From assembly GCF_000428485.1 (NCBI RefSeq), contig NZ_AUAA01000006.1, positions 62,001 through 126,000 on the forward strand: DNA of 64,000 bases, in the 5' to 3' direction. The notes beneath the pieces were generated by a model. The model was not told where the DNA came from. It saw only the letters and a program-made list of their open reading frames with translations, and did no database searches. Position numbers and translations under genes: made by a program. How positions within the stretch are numbered: the first letter of the stretch is position 1; each line of letters opens with the position of its first letter. The DNA is from Epilithonimonas tenax DSM 16811. GTDB taxonomy: Bacteria; Bacteroidota; Bacteroidia; Flavobacteriales; Weeksellaceae. Shown here piece after piece: positions 1-8,140 of the stretch.

Positions 1-142
1 CCGGATTTCTATTAATTGGTCGCTCCGACGGAGCTATTAGATTTCAAGTTTTCCATTAAAGTTAATTTTAATTAAAATTCATAAAGATTTTCATTAAAAT
101 ACTTTACAATTTAAAATATGATTTTTACTTTAACTCAATTTT

Positions 143-706
143 TCACTTATTCAAAACCATATCGATTGCTTTTGGAAAAATATCGTACTCGACAAGATGG
201 ACTTTTTCAGCTACTTTTTCGGCGGTGTCATTGTCATCAATCTCAAATTTTCCTTGCAGAATAACTTTGCCTTCGTCGATTCCCGAAGTTACATAATGAA
301 CCGTTGCGCCACTTTCTTTTTCTCCTGCTTCAATGACTGCAATGTGCACGTGATGTCCCCACATTCCTTTTCCACCAAACTTCGGTAACAGCGCTGGATG
401 GATGTTGATCATTTTGCCTTGCCATTTATTGCAGAATTCCGGTTTCAAAATCGATAAAAAACCTGCCAGAACAATCAAATCTGTATTCTCGGGAATGGCC
501 TGTTCAAGATTCTCGGCAAAGTCTTTTCCACGTTTAATTAATTGATTCGGGATTTGATGTTTCTGCGCTCTCTCCAGTCCGTAACATTCTCTGTCTGCAA
601 TGACTTGGATGATTCTTGCATTTCGGATTTGTCCGTTGTCAATGCAATCGATAATCCGTTGAAGATTGGTTCCTGAACCAGAAATTAAAATGGTGATGTT
701 TTTCAT
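143..706 (-). CDS. purN: Phosphoribosylglycinamide formyltransferase (GART)
   Basis: Cytosolic enzyme of de novo purine synthesis that transfers a formyl group from 10-formyl-tetrahydrofolate to GAR. The 187-aa length is normal for PurN. Visible family motifs are the phosphate-binding GSGTNL at residues 10-15, the catalytic set N101, H103 (in NIHPALLPKF) and D144 (in SGIDEGK), and the GGKGMWGHHVH loop. The ATG start follows an A/T-rich leader with no Shine-Dalgarno sequence, as usual in Bacteroidota. purM lies 67 bp upstream on the same strand, so a purM-purN transcription unit is likely. No truncation is seen. Confidence 0.97.
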   Translation of the reverse strand: MKNITILISGSGTNLQRIIDCIDNGQIRNARIIQVIADRECYGLERAQKHQIPNQLIKRGKDFAENLEQAIPENTDLIVLAGFLSILKPEFCNKWQGKMINIHPALLPKFGGKGMWGHHVHIAVIEAGEKESGATVHYVTSGIDEGKVILQGKFEIDDNDTAEKVAEKVHLVEYDIFPKAIDMVLNK

Positions 707-773
707 TTATAAATGTAACAATGTATCAGTTTAACAATTGAATCAATTGGTAAACTGGTCCATTATTAAATTG

Positions 774-1766
774 TTAGATTGATAATTTTATTTTCTCACT
801 TCCTTCTGTGATTTCTCCTACCTCGTAGGCATCTTCCAAAAGGTCCAGTATTTTTTCGCTGTGCTCGGCGTCTGTCACCAACACCATTCCAACGCCCATA
901 TTGAAGGTTCCGAACATCTCTTCTCTTGCGATATTGCCACGTTTTTCCAACTCCTGCATTACGGTTGGAATTTTAATTTTCGAAGCATCGATTGTTGCAC
1001 AAAGTCCTTCCGGAATGATCCTCGGAACATTCTCATACAATCCGCCACCTGTGATGTGCGCAATGCCACAAACAGGTACTTCTTCCAACACCTTGTGAAT
1101 ATCTTGATAATACAATCTGGTAGGTACCAAAAGTGTTTCGTACAAAGGTTTTCCTTCAAATTGCTCTTCAAAATCAGGGAATATTTTTCTCACCAATGAA
1201 AATCCATTGGAATGAAATCCCGAACTTGGGATGACAATGATTTTATTTCCTTTCCTGATCTTGGAACCATCAATGATCTGGTCTTTTTCTACAATACCAA
1301 CACAGAATCCAGCAACATCATAATCACCTGGCTGATACATTCCCGGCATCTCTGCTGTTTCGCCGCCAATCAATGCGCAGTTGTTGTCTTTACAGGCTTT
1401 TACCATCCCTAGGACGATTTCTGCTGCGATCTCAGAATCGAGTTTTCCGCAAGCCAGATAGTCCAGGAAAAACAAGGGTTTTGCACCGTGGCAAAGGATA
1501 TCGTTCGCACACATAGCGAAACAGTCTACGCCGATAGAGCTATATTGCTTGGTATCAAGAGCGATCTTCAGCTTGGTTCCCACGCCATCCGTACCGGAAA
1601 CCAAAACCGGATTTCTGTACCCTGCTATTTCATAGAAAGCACCAAAGCTTCCCAGATTATTCAGAACATTTTTGTTATGGGTTTCTGCAACAGCAGATTT
1701 TATCTTATCTACTGTTTTGTAACCTTCTTCTTTATCTACGCCGGCTGATTTGTAAGTATTGCTCAT
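774..1766 (-). CDS. purM: Phosphoribosylformylglycinamidine cyclo-ligase (AIR synthetase)
   Basis: Catalyses ATP-dependent ring closure of FGAM to aminoimidazole ribonucleotide, the step that closes the imidazole ring in purine synthesis. The 330-aa protein shows the AIRS fold signatures: N-terminal YKSAGVDKEEGYK, the nucleotide-binding VSGTDGVGTKL near residue 57, GGETAEMPGMY near residue 135, and the C-terminal AIHITGGGLYENVPR and FGTFNMGVGM. Full length for the family. It is followed by purN on the same strand. About 400 bp of non-coding sequence lies upstream, including a perfect 8-bp hairpin at 1920-1944 and a separate small transcription unit. Confidence 0.97.
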   Translation of the reverse strand: MSNTYKSAGVDKEEGYKTVDKIKSAVAETHNKNVLNNLGSFGAFYEIAGYRNPVLVSGTDGVGTKLKIALDTKQYSSIGVDCFAMCANDILCHGAKPLFFLDYLACGKLDSEIAAEIVLGMVKACKDNNCALIGGETAEMPGMYQPGDYDVAGFCVGIVEKDQIIDGSKIRKGNKIIVIPSSGFHSNGFSLVRKIFPDFEEQFEGKPLYETLLVPTRLYYQDIHKVLEEVPVCGIAHITGGGLYENVPRIIPEGLCATIDASKIKIPTVMQELEKRGNIAREEMFGTFNMGVGMVLVTDAEHSEKILDLLEDAYEVGEITEGSEKIKLSI

Positions 1767-1919
1767 TTTTAGATTTTTGTTGTCGGATCGAAACCCAACA
1801 TTATAAATAGATCACCACGTTGTGGTTTTTTGGATTTTCAATATCATTCATAAGATGCTACGCTGTGCGCCTAACAGATCATTATGAGGTGGTTCAAATG
1901 ATTTTTTGATTCTTCTACT

Positions 1920-1944
1920 CTTTCAGGTTTTTAAGGCCTGAAAG
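1920..1944. other. Perfect 8-bp hairpin upstream of purM
   Basis: CTTTCAGG (1920-1927) pairs perfectly with CCTGAAAG (1937-1944) around a 9-nt loop. No U-tract follows on either strand, so it is not a clear terminator. It lies about 150 bp upstream of the purM start. It could be a 5' UTR structure; function unknown. Confidence 0.45.
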
Positions 1945-2002
1945 AATATCAGAATTTACTAGATTTATTTCAAACTTACTTTTCAAATTTTTAAAATAAA
2001 AA

Positions 2003-2029
2003 GGCCGACAATCTTATAGATCGTCGGCC
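2003..2029 (-). terminator. Intrinsic terminator, probably bidirectional
   Basis: Stem GGCCGAC (2003-2009) with GTCGGCC (2023-2029), extended inward by ATC/GAT across one A-C mismatch. On the minus strand it is followed by TTTTTATTTT. It lies 7 bp beyond the stop codon of the 29-codon ORF at 2036-2125, so it probably ends that transcript. The plus strand also has a T-rich flank. Confidence 0.75.
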
Positions 2030-2035
2030 GTTATT

Positions 2036-2125
2036 TTAGTTCACAAGTTCAGAGGTGATGGTGTAATTCTTTTCGCAAGAATTAGGATATTTCTCAAAAT
2101 GAACTTGTTGATTTATCACTTTCAT
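2036..2125 (-). CDS. Candidate 29-aa micro-protein (or coding-like sRNA)
   Basis: An ATG-initiated ORF of 29 codons (MKVINQQVHF... ending SELVN, then TAA). A well-formed promoter (TTG-N21-TAACTTTG, 2136-2167) lies just upstream and an intrinsic terminator (2003-2029) follows the stop. The predicted start site is only a few bases before the ATG, so the message would be almost leaderless. I do not recognise the peptide; it has one Cys and no membrane segment. The unit could equally be a small non-coding RNA of about 120 nt. The promoter-ORF-terminator arrangement is what supports it, not homology. Confidence 0.4.
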   Translation of the reverse strand: MKVINQQVHFEKYPNSCEKNYTITSELVN

Positions 2126-2135
2126 TATTTGATAG

Positions 2136-2167
2136 CAAAGTTACGCATTCTTAACATAACATACCAA
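2136..2167 (-). promoter_or_regulatory. Bacteroidota-type promoter of the 2036-2125 unit
   Basis: Read on the minus strand: TTG (plus 2165-2167), 21 bp, then TAACTTTG (plus 2136-2143). This matches the TTG-N17-23-TAnnTTTG consensus known for Flavobacteriia and Bacteroidia. It sits between the FMN reductase stop (2172) and the micro-ORF start (2125). Confidence 0.65.
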
Positions 2168-2171
2168 AACC

Positions 2172-2708
2172 TTATCCAAAAAAGTTTTTAACAATAGACA
2201 GTTTTTCTTCGAATTCTGCCTTTTTCTCCTCATTTACAATGCCTTTTTCAGGATCGAAAGTTTCTTTGAATTTTGGTAAAATGAAACTCTGTAAAACATT
2301 AGCGCCACTAAAAGGTGCTCTTGCCTCAAAAGCCGCCACTACATTTTTCCCACCGCCAGGTCCTGGTGCTGTTGCCAACAAGAGAACCGGTTTTTCGCCA
2401 AAATGCTTGCGATCTTTGATTCTGGAGATCCAGTCAAATACGTTTTTAAATGCGGCTGTGTAAGTGCTATTGTACTCAGCCAGAGAGATAATTAGCAAAT
2501 CTGATGCATCAATAGCCTCAGCAAACCTAAGGGCCAACGTCGGAATACCATCGTGCTTTTCTCTGTCTACGCTGAAGATCGGCATTTCGTAGTCGTTCAG
2601 GTCTAGAACTTCTGTTTGCGCCCCTTCGAATTGTGTTGCAGCATACTCTGCTAAGGTTTTATTAATTGATTCTCTGGAGTTGCTTGCCCCAAAAGCTACT
2701 ATTTTCAT
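2172..2708 (-). CDS. NAD(P)H-dependent FMN reductase family flavoprotein
   Basis: A 178-aa flavodoxin-fold protein of the NADPH-dependent FMN reductase family (SsuE/ChrR/azoreductase-like), which uses NAD(P)H to reduce flavin, quinones or azo substrates. Seen: a phosphate-binding N-terminus (AFGASNSRESINKTLAEYAA), the SLAEYNSTYTAAFKNVFDWI segment typical of the family's FMN loop, and the TAPGPGGG loop near residue 112. No signal peptide, so cytosolic. The start is ATG, and a good promoter lies 20-50 bp upstream. Substrate cannot be told from sequence. Confidence 0.85.
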   Translation of the reverse strand: MKIVAFGASNSRESINKTLAEYAATQFEGAQTEVLDLNDYEMPIFSVDREKHDGIPTLALRFAEAIDASDLLIISLAEYNSTYTAAFKNVFDWISRIKDRKHFGEKPVLLLATAPGPGGGKNVVAAFEARAPFSGANVLQSFILPKFKETFDPEKGIVNEEKKAEFEEKLSIVKNFFG

Positions 2709-2727
2709 TAATTTTAAATTTAAGTTG

Positions 2728-2757
2728 CAAATGTATTGACTTTAAAATTGATTACAA
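2728..2757 (-). promoter_or_regulatory. Promoter of the FMN reductase gene
   Basis: Minus strand reads TTG (plus 2755-2757), 19 bp, TACATTTG (plus 2728-2735). This is a full match to the Bacteroidota TTG/TAnnTTTG consensus, 20 bp ahead of the ATG at 2708. The rest of 2758-3093 shows no gene or clear element. Confidence 0.7.
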
Positions 2758-3093
2758 TTGACATATGATATTAATCAACTCACTCTAAGAGCTTCTTTAA
2801 ATTACATTAAAATGATTTCCCAGACCTTAAAGGGCGTAATTTTGACCAAATTTTGAAGGCATCTTTCCAACCTTTAGGATTGGGGAAAAGAAAAATATCT
2901 TAGAAATTTTATCTTTTAATTATGCAGACTCAAATAAAACCTCTTACCAACGAACCGTTTTTAAGAGCTGTCTAATAATAAAAAAATAACAATCAAACCA
3001 GATGATTGCCATTAGATACAATTGGTCTTAAAATTGATATTGAAAAATCAAACACCTTCCATTATTGATTAACAATTATAAATCTGCACCGCT

Positions 3094-3477
3094 ATGATCT
3101 TCGACAAAAACTTTCTGAAACCGAACAACGAGATGACCTATCACGTTTATCAAGAAGAATCTGAAAATGCAGACTTCATAAATCCTTACAACGACAATCC
3201 TTACATGCTAAGTTCCCTTCAAAAAATCAAGAACAGGACGCGTTGTCAAAAGAAAAAAGCGATCATTAACGCTTGCCTTGATGCTTATAGCAATGATTTG
3301 GTTGAGAATCCTGAGATTAATATCTTTAAAAATCCGGATCAAATCTCCCCATCATCTTCTTTTGCGGCCTACGCAAAATCTTCTTATCAAAAAGTGCTGA
3401 AAGATTTGGAAAACATTCAAAAGCTGATTGATAAACTAGATGTTAACGAACCTGATACGATTAGAATTATATCTTAA
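3094..3477 (+). CDS. Hypothetical protein, 127 aa
   Basis: ORF of 127 codons with an ATG start and its own intrinsic terminator downstream, which supports it as a real single gene. I do not recognise the family. The protein is soluble and polar, with no signal peptide or membrane helix. A basic patch (KNRTRCQKKK, about residues 46-55) sits in the middle. The C-terminal third is predicted helical (YQKVLKDLENIQKLIDKLD) and may form a short coiled coil. Neighbours are a divergent FMN reductase and a GH3 glycosidase in the same direction but across a terminator, so no functional link is implied. Confidence 0.6.
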   Translation: MIFDKNFLKPNNEMTYHVYQEESENADFINPYNDNPYMLSSLQKIKNRTRCQKKKAIINACLDAYSNDLVENPEINIFKNPDQISPSSSFAAYAKSSYQKVLKDLENIQKLIDKLDVNEPDTIRIIS

Positions 3478-3505
3478 TCATATTATTTCACAACATATAT
3501 AATTT

Positions 3506-3535
3506 AAAGACCTACAATTTACAGGTCTTTTTTTT
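3506..3535 (+). terminator. Intrinsic terminator of the 3094-3477 gene
   Basis: Perfect 8-bp stem AAAGACCT (3506-3513) with AGGTCTTT (3523-3530), 9-nt loop, followed by an unbroken T-run on the plus strand. Confidence 0.85.
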
Positions 3536-3687
3536 GTGATTGTAAATGAATGCAATATGAATAGATCACAGTCCGAAAACATCTGTTAAATTTGTAAAGA
3601 GGTGATTTTATTAATAAAAACTATATTTTCTCACAATGAGATAATAAAGATTTTATTATATTTGTCAGCAACCACTAAATATATTTT

Positions 3688-5949
3688 ATGTTAAAGAAAA
3701 TTGTGTTTCTTAGTCTTATAACAATCACTTATACGGCTTCTAACGCCCAAACCAAAACTATTCCCGTTTACCTGGATGATTCTAAACCTGTGGAACAAAG
3801 GGTAAAAGATGCCCTTTCCAGAATGACTTTGGAAGAAAAAGTAGCCATGCTTCACGCCCAGTCCAAATTTAGTTCTGCTGGTGTTCCAAGACTGGGAATT
3901 CCGGAATTCTGGACCACAGATGGTCCTCATGGCGTGCGTGCGGAGGTGAAATGGGACGAGTGGGACCAAGCTGGCTGGACCAATGACTCCATCATTGCCT
4001 ACCCTGCGCTGACGGCTTTGTCTGCTACCTGGAATAAGAAAATGTCCTGGAATTACGGTAAAGCTTTGGGAGAAGAAGCGAGATACAGAAAAAAAGATAT
4101 TCTTTTGGGTCCAGGTGTCAATATCTACAGAACACCACTGAACGGGAGAAACTTCGAGTACATGGGAGAAGATCCTTTCCTGACATCCAAAATGGTCGTG
4201 CCATACATCCAAGGCGTACAGTCTAATGGCGTCGCAACTTCAGTCAAACATTATGCCCTCAACAATCAGGAGATGTTCCGCCACACGAGTAACGTAACTG
4301 TAGATGACAGAACATTGTATGAGATCTATCTACCACCGTTCAAAGCAGCTGTGACAGAAGGCGACTCGTGGACTATTATGGGCGCCTATGATATGTACAA
4401 AGGCCAATACGCCAGTCAAAACCAATATCTCTTAAATGATATTTTGAAAGGCGAATGGAATTACAAAGGTGTTGTAGTCTCCGATTGGGGCGCAGTGAAC
4501 AATACAGAACAGGCGATCAAAAACGGTCTCGATCTGGAATTTGGAAGCTGGACAAATGGATTGTCTGCCGGAACCAAAAATGCCTACGACAATTATTATC
4601 TGGCTCAGCCTTATCTTGACCTCATCAAATCAGGAAAAGTAGGCACCAAAGAACTGGATGACAAAGTCACAAGACTTCTGAATCTGGCTTACAAAACCAC
4701 GATGAACAAAAATAAACCGCTCGGAAACGTTGGTTCTGAAGACCATAAAGCGGTTGCAAAACAAGTTGGAGAAGAAGGCATTGTTCTGTTGAAAAATCAA
4801 AACAATGTATTGCCTATCGACCTTAACAAAGTTAAAACCATTGCTGTCATTGGTGAAAACGCGATCAAGATGATGACTGTTGGCGGTGGATCTTCGTCGC
4901 TGAAAGCCAAATACGAAACGCTGCCATTGGATGGTATCAAATCCCGTTTTGGGAAACAAGCAGAAGTGACTTACGCAAGAGGTTACGTAGGTGATCCCGG
5001 CGGCGAGTACAATGGTGTAAAATCCGGACAAGACCTGAAAGATAACCGGTCTGCAGATGTCATTTTGAATGAAGCGATAGAACTTGCAAAAAAATCAGAC
5101 TTCGTGATCTTTGTGGGCGGACTGAACAAAGCAGACCATCAAGATGCAGAAGGTGTAGACAGAGAAGGCTACGGATTGCCTTACAATCAGGACAGAGTGA
5201 TCACAGCCTTGTCAAAAGCGAATCAAAATCTGGCTGTTGTTTTGGTTTCTGGGAATGCAGTGGCAATGCCTTGGATCAATGATGTACCGGCCATTGTAGA
5301 ATCTTGGTATTTGGGTTCTGAGGCAGGTCATTCGCTAGCTGCGATTTTGGCCGGCGATGCCAATCCGTCAGGGAAATTACCGTTCTCCTTTCCAGTGAAG
5401 CTCGAAGATAACGCAGCGCACAAATTGGGCGAATATCCTGGAAACAAAGAAGAGTTGGCTGCCGGAAAAGGCAAAGACCAGAAAAACCCAATCAATATTA
5501 CTTATAACGAAGGCATCTTCGTGGGTTACCGTTGGCACGACACCAAAAAGATCAAACCACTTTTCAGTTTCGGTCACGGGTTGAGTTATACGACGTTTGA
5601 CTTTGGGAAAGCGAAAGCGGACAAAAACACCATGAGCCAAGAGGACCAGATCACCTTTACTTTTACAGTAAAAAACACAGGTAAAAAAGCAGGCGCTGAA
5701 GTGGCTCAGCTTTACATCTCTGATTTGAAATCGTCTGTTCCAAGACCAAGCAAAGAACTGAAAGGTTTCGAAAAAGTGTTTCTGAATCCAGGCGAAGAAA
5801 AACAAGTGAGCATTACGGTGGACAAAGCAGCTTTAAGCTTCTTCGATGCTGATAAGCACGCCTGGGTGGCCGAGCCAGGAGACTTCGAAGCGCTGATTGG
5901 AAATTCTTCTGATAATATTAAAACTAAAGTGAAGTTTACTCTGAAGTAA
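3688..5949 (+). CDS. Glycoside hydrolase family 3 beta-glycosidase, secreted
   Basis: A 753-aa exported beta-glucosidase/beta-xylosidase-type enzyme. A Sec signal peptide (MLKKIVFLSLITITYTASNAQ) is followed by the GH3 N-terminal TIM-barrel (about residues 30-335). The conserved WTTDGPHGVR, GPGVNIYRTPLNGRNFEYMGEDP and VKHYALNNQE motifs are present, as is the catalytic nucleophile D266 in VVSDWGAVN. The GH3 C-terminal domain (about 375-625, GGGSSSLKAK) and a C-terminal fibronectin-III-like domain (about 665-735) follow. Length matches BglX-type enzymes. A TATATTTG box at 3657-3664 could be its -7 element, though no clear TTG lies at the right distance. A strong terminator follows. Probably periplasmic breakdown of plant or microbial oligosaccharides; the exact sugar is not predictable. 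Confidence 0.93.
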   Translation: MLKKIVFLSLITITYTASNAQTKTIPVYLDDSKPVEQRVKDALSRMTLEEKVAMLHAQSKFSSAGVPRLGIPEFWTTDGPHGVRAEVKWDEWDQAGWTNDSIIAYPALTALSATWNKKMSWNYGKALGEEARYRKKDILLGPGVNIYRTPLNGRNFEYMGEDPFLTSKMVVPYIQGVQSNGVATSVKHYALNNQEMFRHTSNVTVDDRTLYEIYLPPFKAAVTEGDSWTIMGAYDMYKGQYASQNQYLLNDILKGEWNYKGVVVSDWGAVNNTEQAIKNGLDLEFGSWTNGLSAGTKNAYDNYYLAQPYLDLIKSGKVGTKELDDKVTRLLNLAYKTTMNKNKPLGNVGSEDHKAVAKQVGEEGIVLLKNQNNVLPIDLNKVKTIAVIGENAIKMMTVGGGSSSLKAKYETLPLDGIKSRFGKQAEVTYARGYVGDPGGEYNGVKSGQDLKDNRSADVILNEAIELAKKSDFVIFVGGLNKADHQDAEGVDREGYGLPYNQDRVITALSKANQNLAVVLVSGNAVAMPWINDVPAIVESWYLGSEAGHSLAAILAGDANPSGKLPFSFPVKLEDNAAHKLGEYPGNKEELAAGKGKDQKNPINITYNEGIFVGYRWHDTKKIKPLFSFGHGLSYTTFDFGKAKADKNTMSQEDQITFTFTVKNTGKKAGAEVAQLYISDLKSSVPRPSKELKGFEKVFLNPGEEKQVSITVDKAALSFFDADKHAWVAEPGDFEALIGNSSDNIKTKVKFTLK

Positions 5950-5969
5950 GTCATTCTTAAATCAATCAT

Positions 5970-6008
5970 AACAAAAGCCTGAGAGATTCTCGGGCTTTTG
6001 TTGTTTTT
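5970..6008 (+). terminator. Intrinsic terminator of the GH3 gene
   Basis: Ten-bp stem AACAAAAGCC (5970-5979) with GGCTTTTGTT (5993-6002), extended by GAG/CTC and followed by GTTTTT. Starts 20 bp past the stop codon. Confidence 0.88.
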
Positions 6009-6159
6009 ACATTACATCTTTTGCCAGTACTGATAGTCGCCAGCGGAGCATTATTAACGGTCATAGAAGTGGTGCTTATCCTGATAGCATATAGCTAGTC
6101 GCTTAGATGTTTACAGTCGCTTGAATCTTAAGATCAAACCGTGTTTTGATGCACAATCC

Positions 6160-6265
6160 GCAGCCCGACCTGAGTGGAGCTCATTTTTTGCGGATGCTAA
6201 AATTTCTATGAAAATGAAATCGTCTGGCAAAAAATAGCGGGAACGGAGGGCGGATAAAGCTGCCC
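6160..6265. repeat. Dispersed nested-hairpin repeat, copy A (variable centre)
   Basis: Begins GCAGCCCGAC and ends GGCGGATAAAGCTGCCC, the same ends as the copies at 23438-23564 and 61279-61360. Outer arms GCAGC/GCTGC and CCG/CGG can pair. An inner T-rich arm (GCTCATTTTTTGC) faces an A-rich arm (GGCAAAAAATAGC). Relative to copy C the loop region is different and longer. Intergenic, between a GH3 gene and a convergent nuclease gene. Confidence 0.75.
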
Positions 6266-6311
6266 AAATGATCAACCTCAAGCTGAAGCCTTAATTCCTC
6301 AATCAACAAAA

Positions 6312-6341
6312 AAAACCCGAAAGATAATTCTCTCGGGTTTT
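6312..6341 (-). terminator. Intrinsic terminator of the endonuclease I gene
   Basis: Perfect 9-bp stem AAAACCCGA (6312-6320) with TCGGGTTTT (6333-6341). On the minus strand it is followed by a T-run, 26 bp after the nuclease stop. Confidence 0.85.
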
Positions 6342-6367
6342 ACTATTCAGCTTACTATGGCTATCAA

Positions 6368-8131
6368 TTACTCCACAATAATTTTTGAAGACTGGTTTTT
6401 GATTGTCACCACGTAAATACCCCTGGGCAATTTACGAAGGCTTACTTTACCATTGTTCTCGATTTTATCGATGGCTTGCACCAACTGACCGTTGAGGCTG
6501 TAGATCTTCACGGTGTCGTTCTTATCGATGCCGCTGATGTAGAACTCGTGGTTCTTCACAGGGTTTGGATAGATAGTGATCTTTTGACTTGCAGCAGCGG
6601 TCTCATCTGTCGCCAGTCCTGAGAAACAAGTCCAGGAAAGGTTGTCAAAAGACACACGGTTGCTGGTGGTGTCATCCACCAATTCTATTACGATATTGCC
6701 TGCAACATTGATGTTATTAACAGTGATAGTAGCAGCCGTTTTGGAGTAAGGAATTTGACCTTTCACCACGCCGTTTACTTTCAAGGTGTAATTTCCGTTC
6801 GAGTCTGCAAAAGGCAAATAGGTTTTCACAGTCAGCGATCCGATGCCCCCAGAAATGGTTGAAGATTTCAAAGAACCTTTTCTGATGCAGACAGCTCTGT
6901 TACTGGCACCGTCTATATTGATCTGGCTATCTGTTCTTGCAGACGTTGCAGTCCAAACGATGCCTTTGTTAGACCATTCTCTGTCTAAGTAAGAAGAGTT
7001 GGTTGCAGGTATATTTTCGAAATCTTCTGTGCCGCAGGTGGTCTCTGGCTCACCGGGATTTCCCGGCCCTGGTGTTCTTACCACGATAGTACTGCTATTT
7101 TCAGATTTATTGCCTGCAGCATCTTTTGCTACCACGTAGAAACTGTACTCCGTCCCTTGCGTAAGTCCTGTCACCGTTCCGCTGTTTGCGGAAACAGATA
7201 TTTTCAGGACATTGTCTACAAAGATATCATAAGCAGTCACGCCGACATTTTCATTGGACGCAGTCCAGGCCAAAGATACAGTGGTTAAAGTAGCACCGGT
7301 AGAAACTAGATTAATTGGTGCAGATGGTGCTTCGGTATCGCCTGCAGTCCCGCCGTTGAAGGTGTCTGGCCAAGTGTTCTGTGCAGCTGGGCCACCCCAG
7401 ATCACCGTTGCCAGATAGGCATTATCGATGAATGGGTTTCTGTTTTTCTGGATACCGGCCACTACATTATTTCTCTGTCTCTCGAAGTCTGAAACGGGAT
7501 CTTCTACATTCCATTTTAACAAGATATCCGGGAAGTCAGACGCGTAAGTGGCTGGATTCATGGTGATGTTCAAAGGAAGACATCTGGTGTTGTATCTCAC
7601 GTACATATACATCAGGATTCTGGCTACATCGCCTTTCCACTCGTCACCTGGGTACCATCCACCGCGGCTTGTTTTATAGGCTGTTGCTCCTGTACCGTCA
7701 TCAAAAAGAAGACTTCCTCTGGTACTGTTGAGTGTGTTGTCTGCCGGACGCAGGTGGTGACCATCGGAACCAGGACCTGACTCGCCCAAGTTAGGCGTTC
7801 CTTTGGATTTTGCATACACATGTTCGCGGTTCCACTGTGCGCTGTAGGGACGGCTTCTCTGGTGTGTCCCAGAACTTTGAGAGCCATAGATCAACAGCAG
7901 ATTGGATGGATTTTCCGGGTCTGCGTCACTGGTTTTGAATAGCGATGCCAAGCCTGCAGAATAGCTGATGGTCTGCGTTTGCGTTGTGGTAATCAATGTC
8001 GCAAGATCTGCTTTCAGTTCGTTTTTGGTTTTGGTAAAGTTGACGCCCGAATAATAAGACGGTGCCGACTGTGCAAAACCTACAAAAGAAATAAGACCTG
8101 CTAAAAATGAAAATTTCAATTTCAATTTCAT
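6368..8131 (-). CDS. Secreted endonuclease I-family nuclease with FN3 and T9SS sorting domain
   Basis: A 587-aa secreted nuclease. A signal peptide (ends near GFAQS) precedes an endonuclease I/NucM-type catalytic domain (about residues 25-265) with the beta-beta-alpha metal motif region QWNREHVYAKS, then GSDGHHLRPADNTLNSTRGS and GWYPGDEWKGDVARILMYMYVRY. A fibronectin III domain follows (about 272-352), then a beta-rich carbohydrate-binding-like segment. The last 70 residues (ITIYPNPVKNHEF... SLNGQLV... LPRGIYVVTI) are a type A type IX secretion sorting domain, predicting export across the outer membrane and surface attachment or release. It probably degrades extracellular DNA/RNA. The upstream gene ends only 9 bp away on the same strand. 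Confidence 0.92.
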   Translation of the reverse strand: MKLKLKFSFLAGLISFVGFAQSAPSYYSGVNFTKTKNELKADLATLITTTQTQTISYSAGLASLFKTSDADPENPSNLLLIYGSQSSGTHQRSRPYSAQWNREHVYAKSKGTPNLGESGPGSDGHHLRPADNTLNSTRGSLLFDDGTGATAYKTSRGGWYPGDEWKGDVARILMYMYVRYNTRCLPLNITMNPATYASDFPDILLKWNVEDPVSDFERQRNNVVAGIQKNRNPFIDNAYLATVIWGGPAAQNTWPDTFNGGTAGDTEAPSAPINLVSTGATLTTVSLAWTASNENVGVTAYDIFVDNVLKISVSANSGTVTGLTQGTEYSFYVVAKDAAGNKSENSSTIVVRTPGPGNPGEPETTCGTEDFENIPATNSSYLDREWSNKGIVWTATSARTDSQINIDGASNRAVCIRKGSLKSSTISGGIGSLTVKTYLPFADSNGNYTLKVNGVVKGQIPYSKTAATITVNNINVAGNIVIELVDDTTSNRVSFDNLSWTCFSGLATDETAAASQKITIYPNPVKNHEFYISGIDKNDTVKIYSLNGQLVQAIDKIENNGKVSLRKLPRGIYVVTIKNQSSKIIVE

Positions 8132-8140
8132 AAGATATAT

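Noticed and set aside
19-40. Small hairpin GCTCC-GAC-GGAGC near the left edge as a terminator of purN
   Set aside because: More than 100 bp past the purN stop, only a 5-bp stem and no T-run on the minus strand; possibly a repeat fragment but only one copy in the window.
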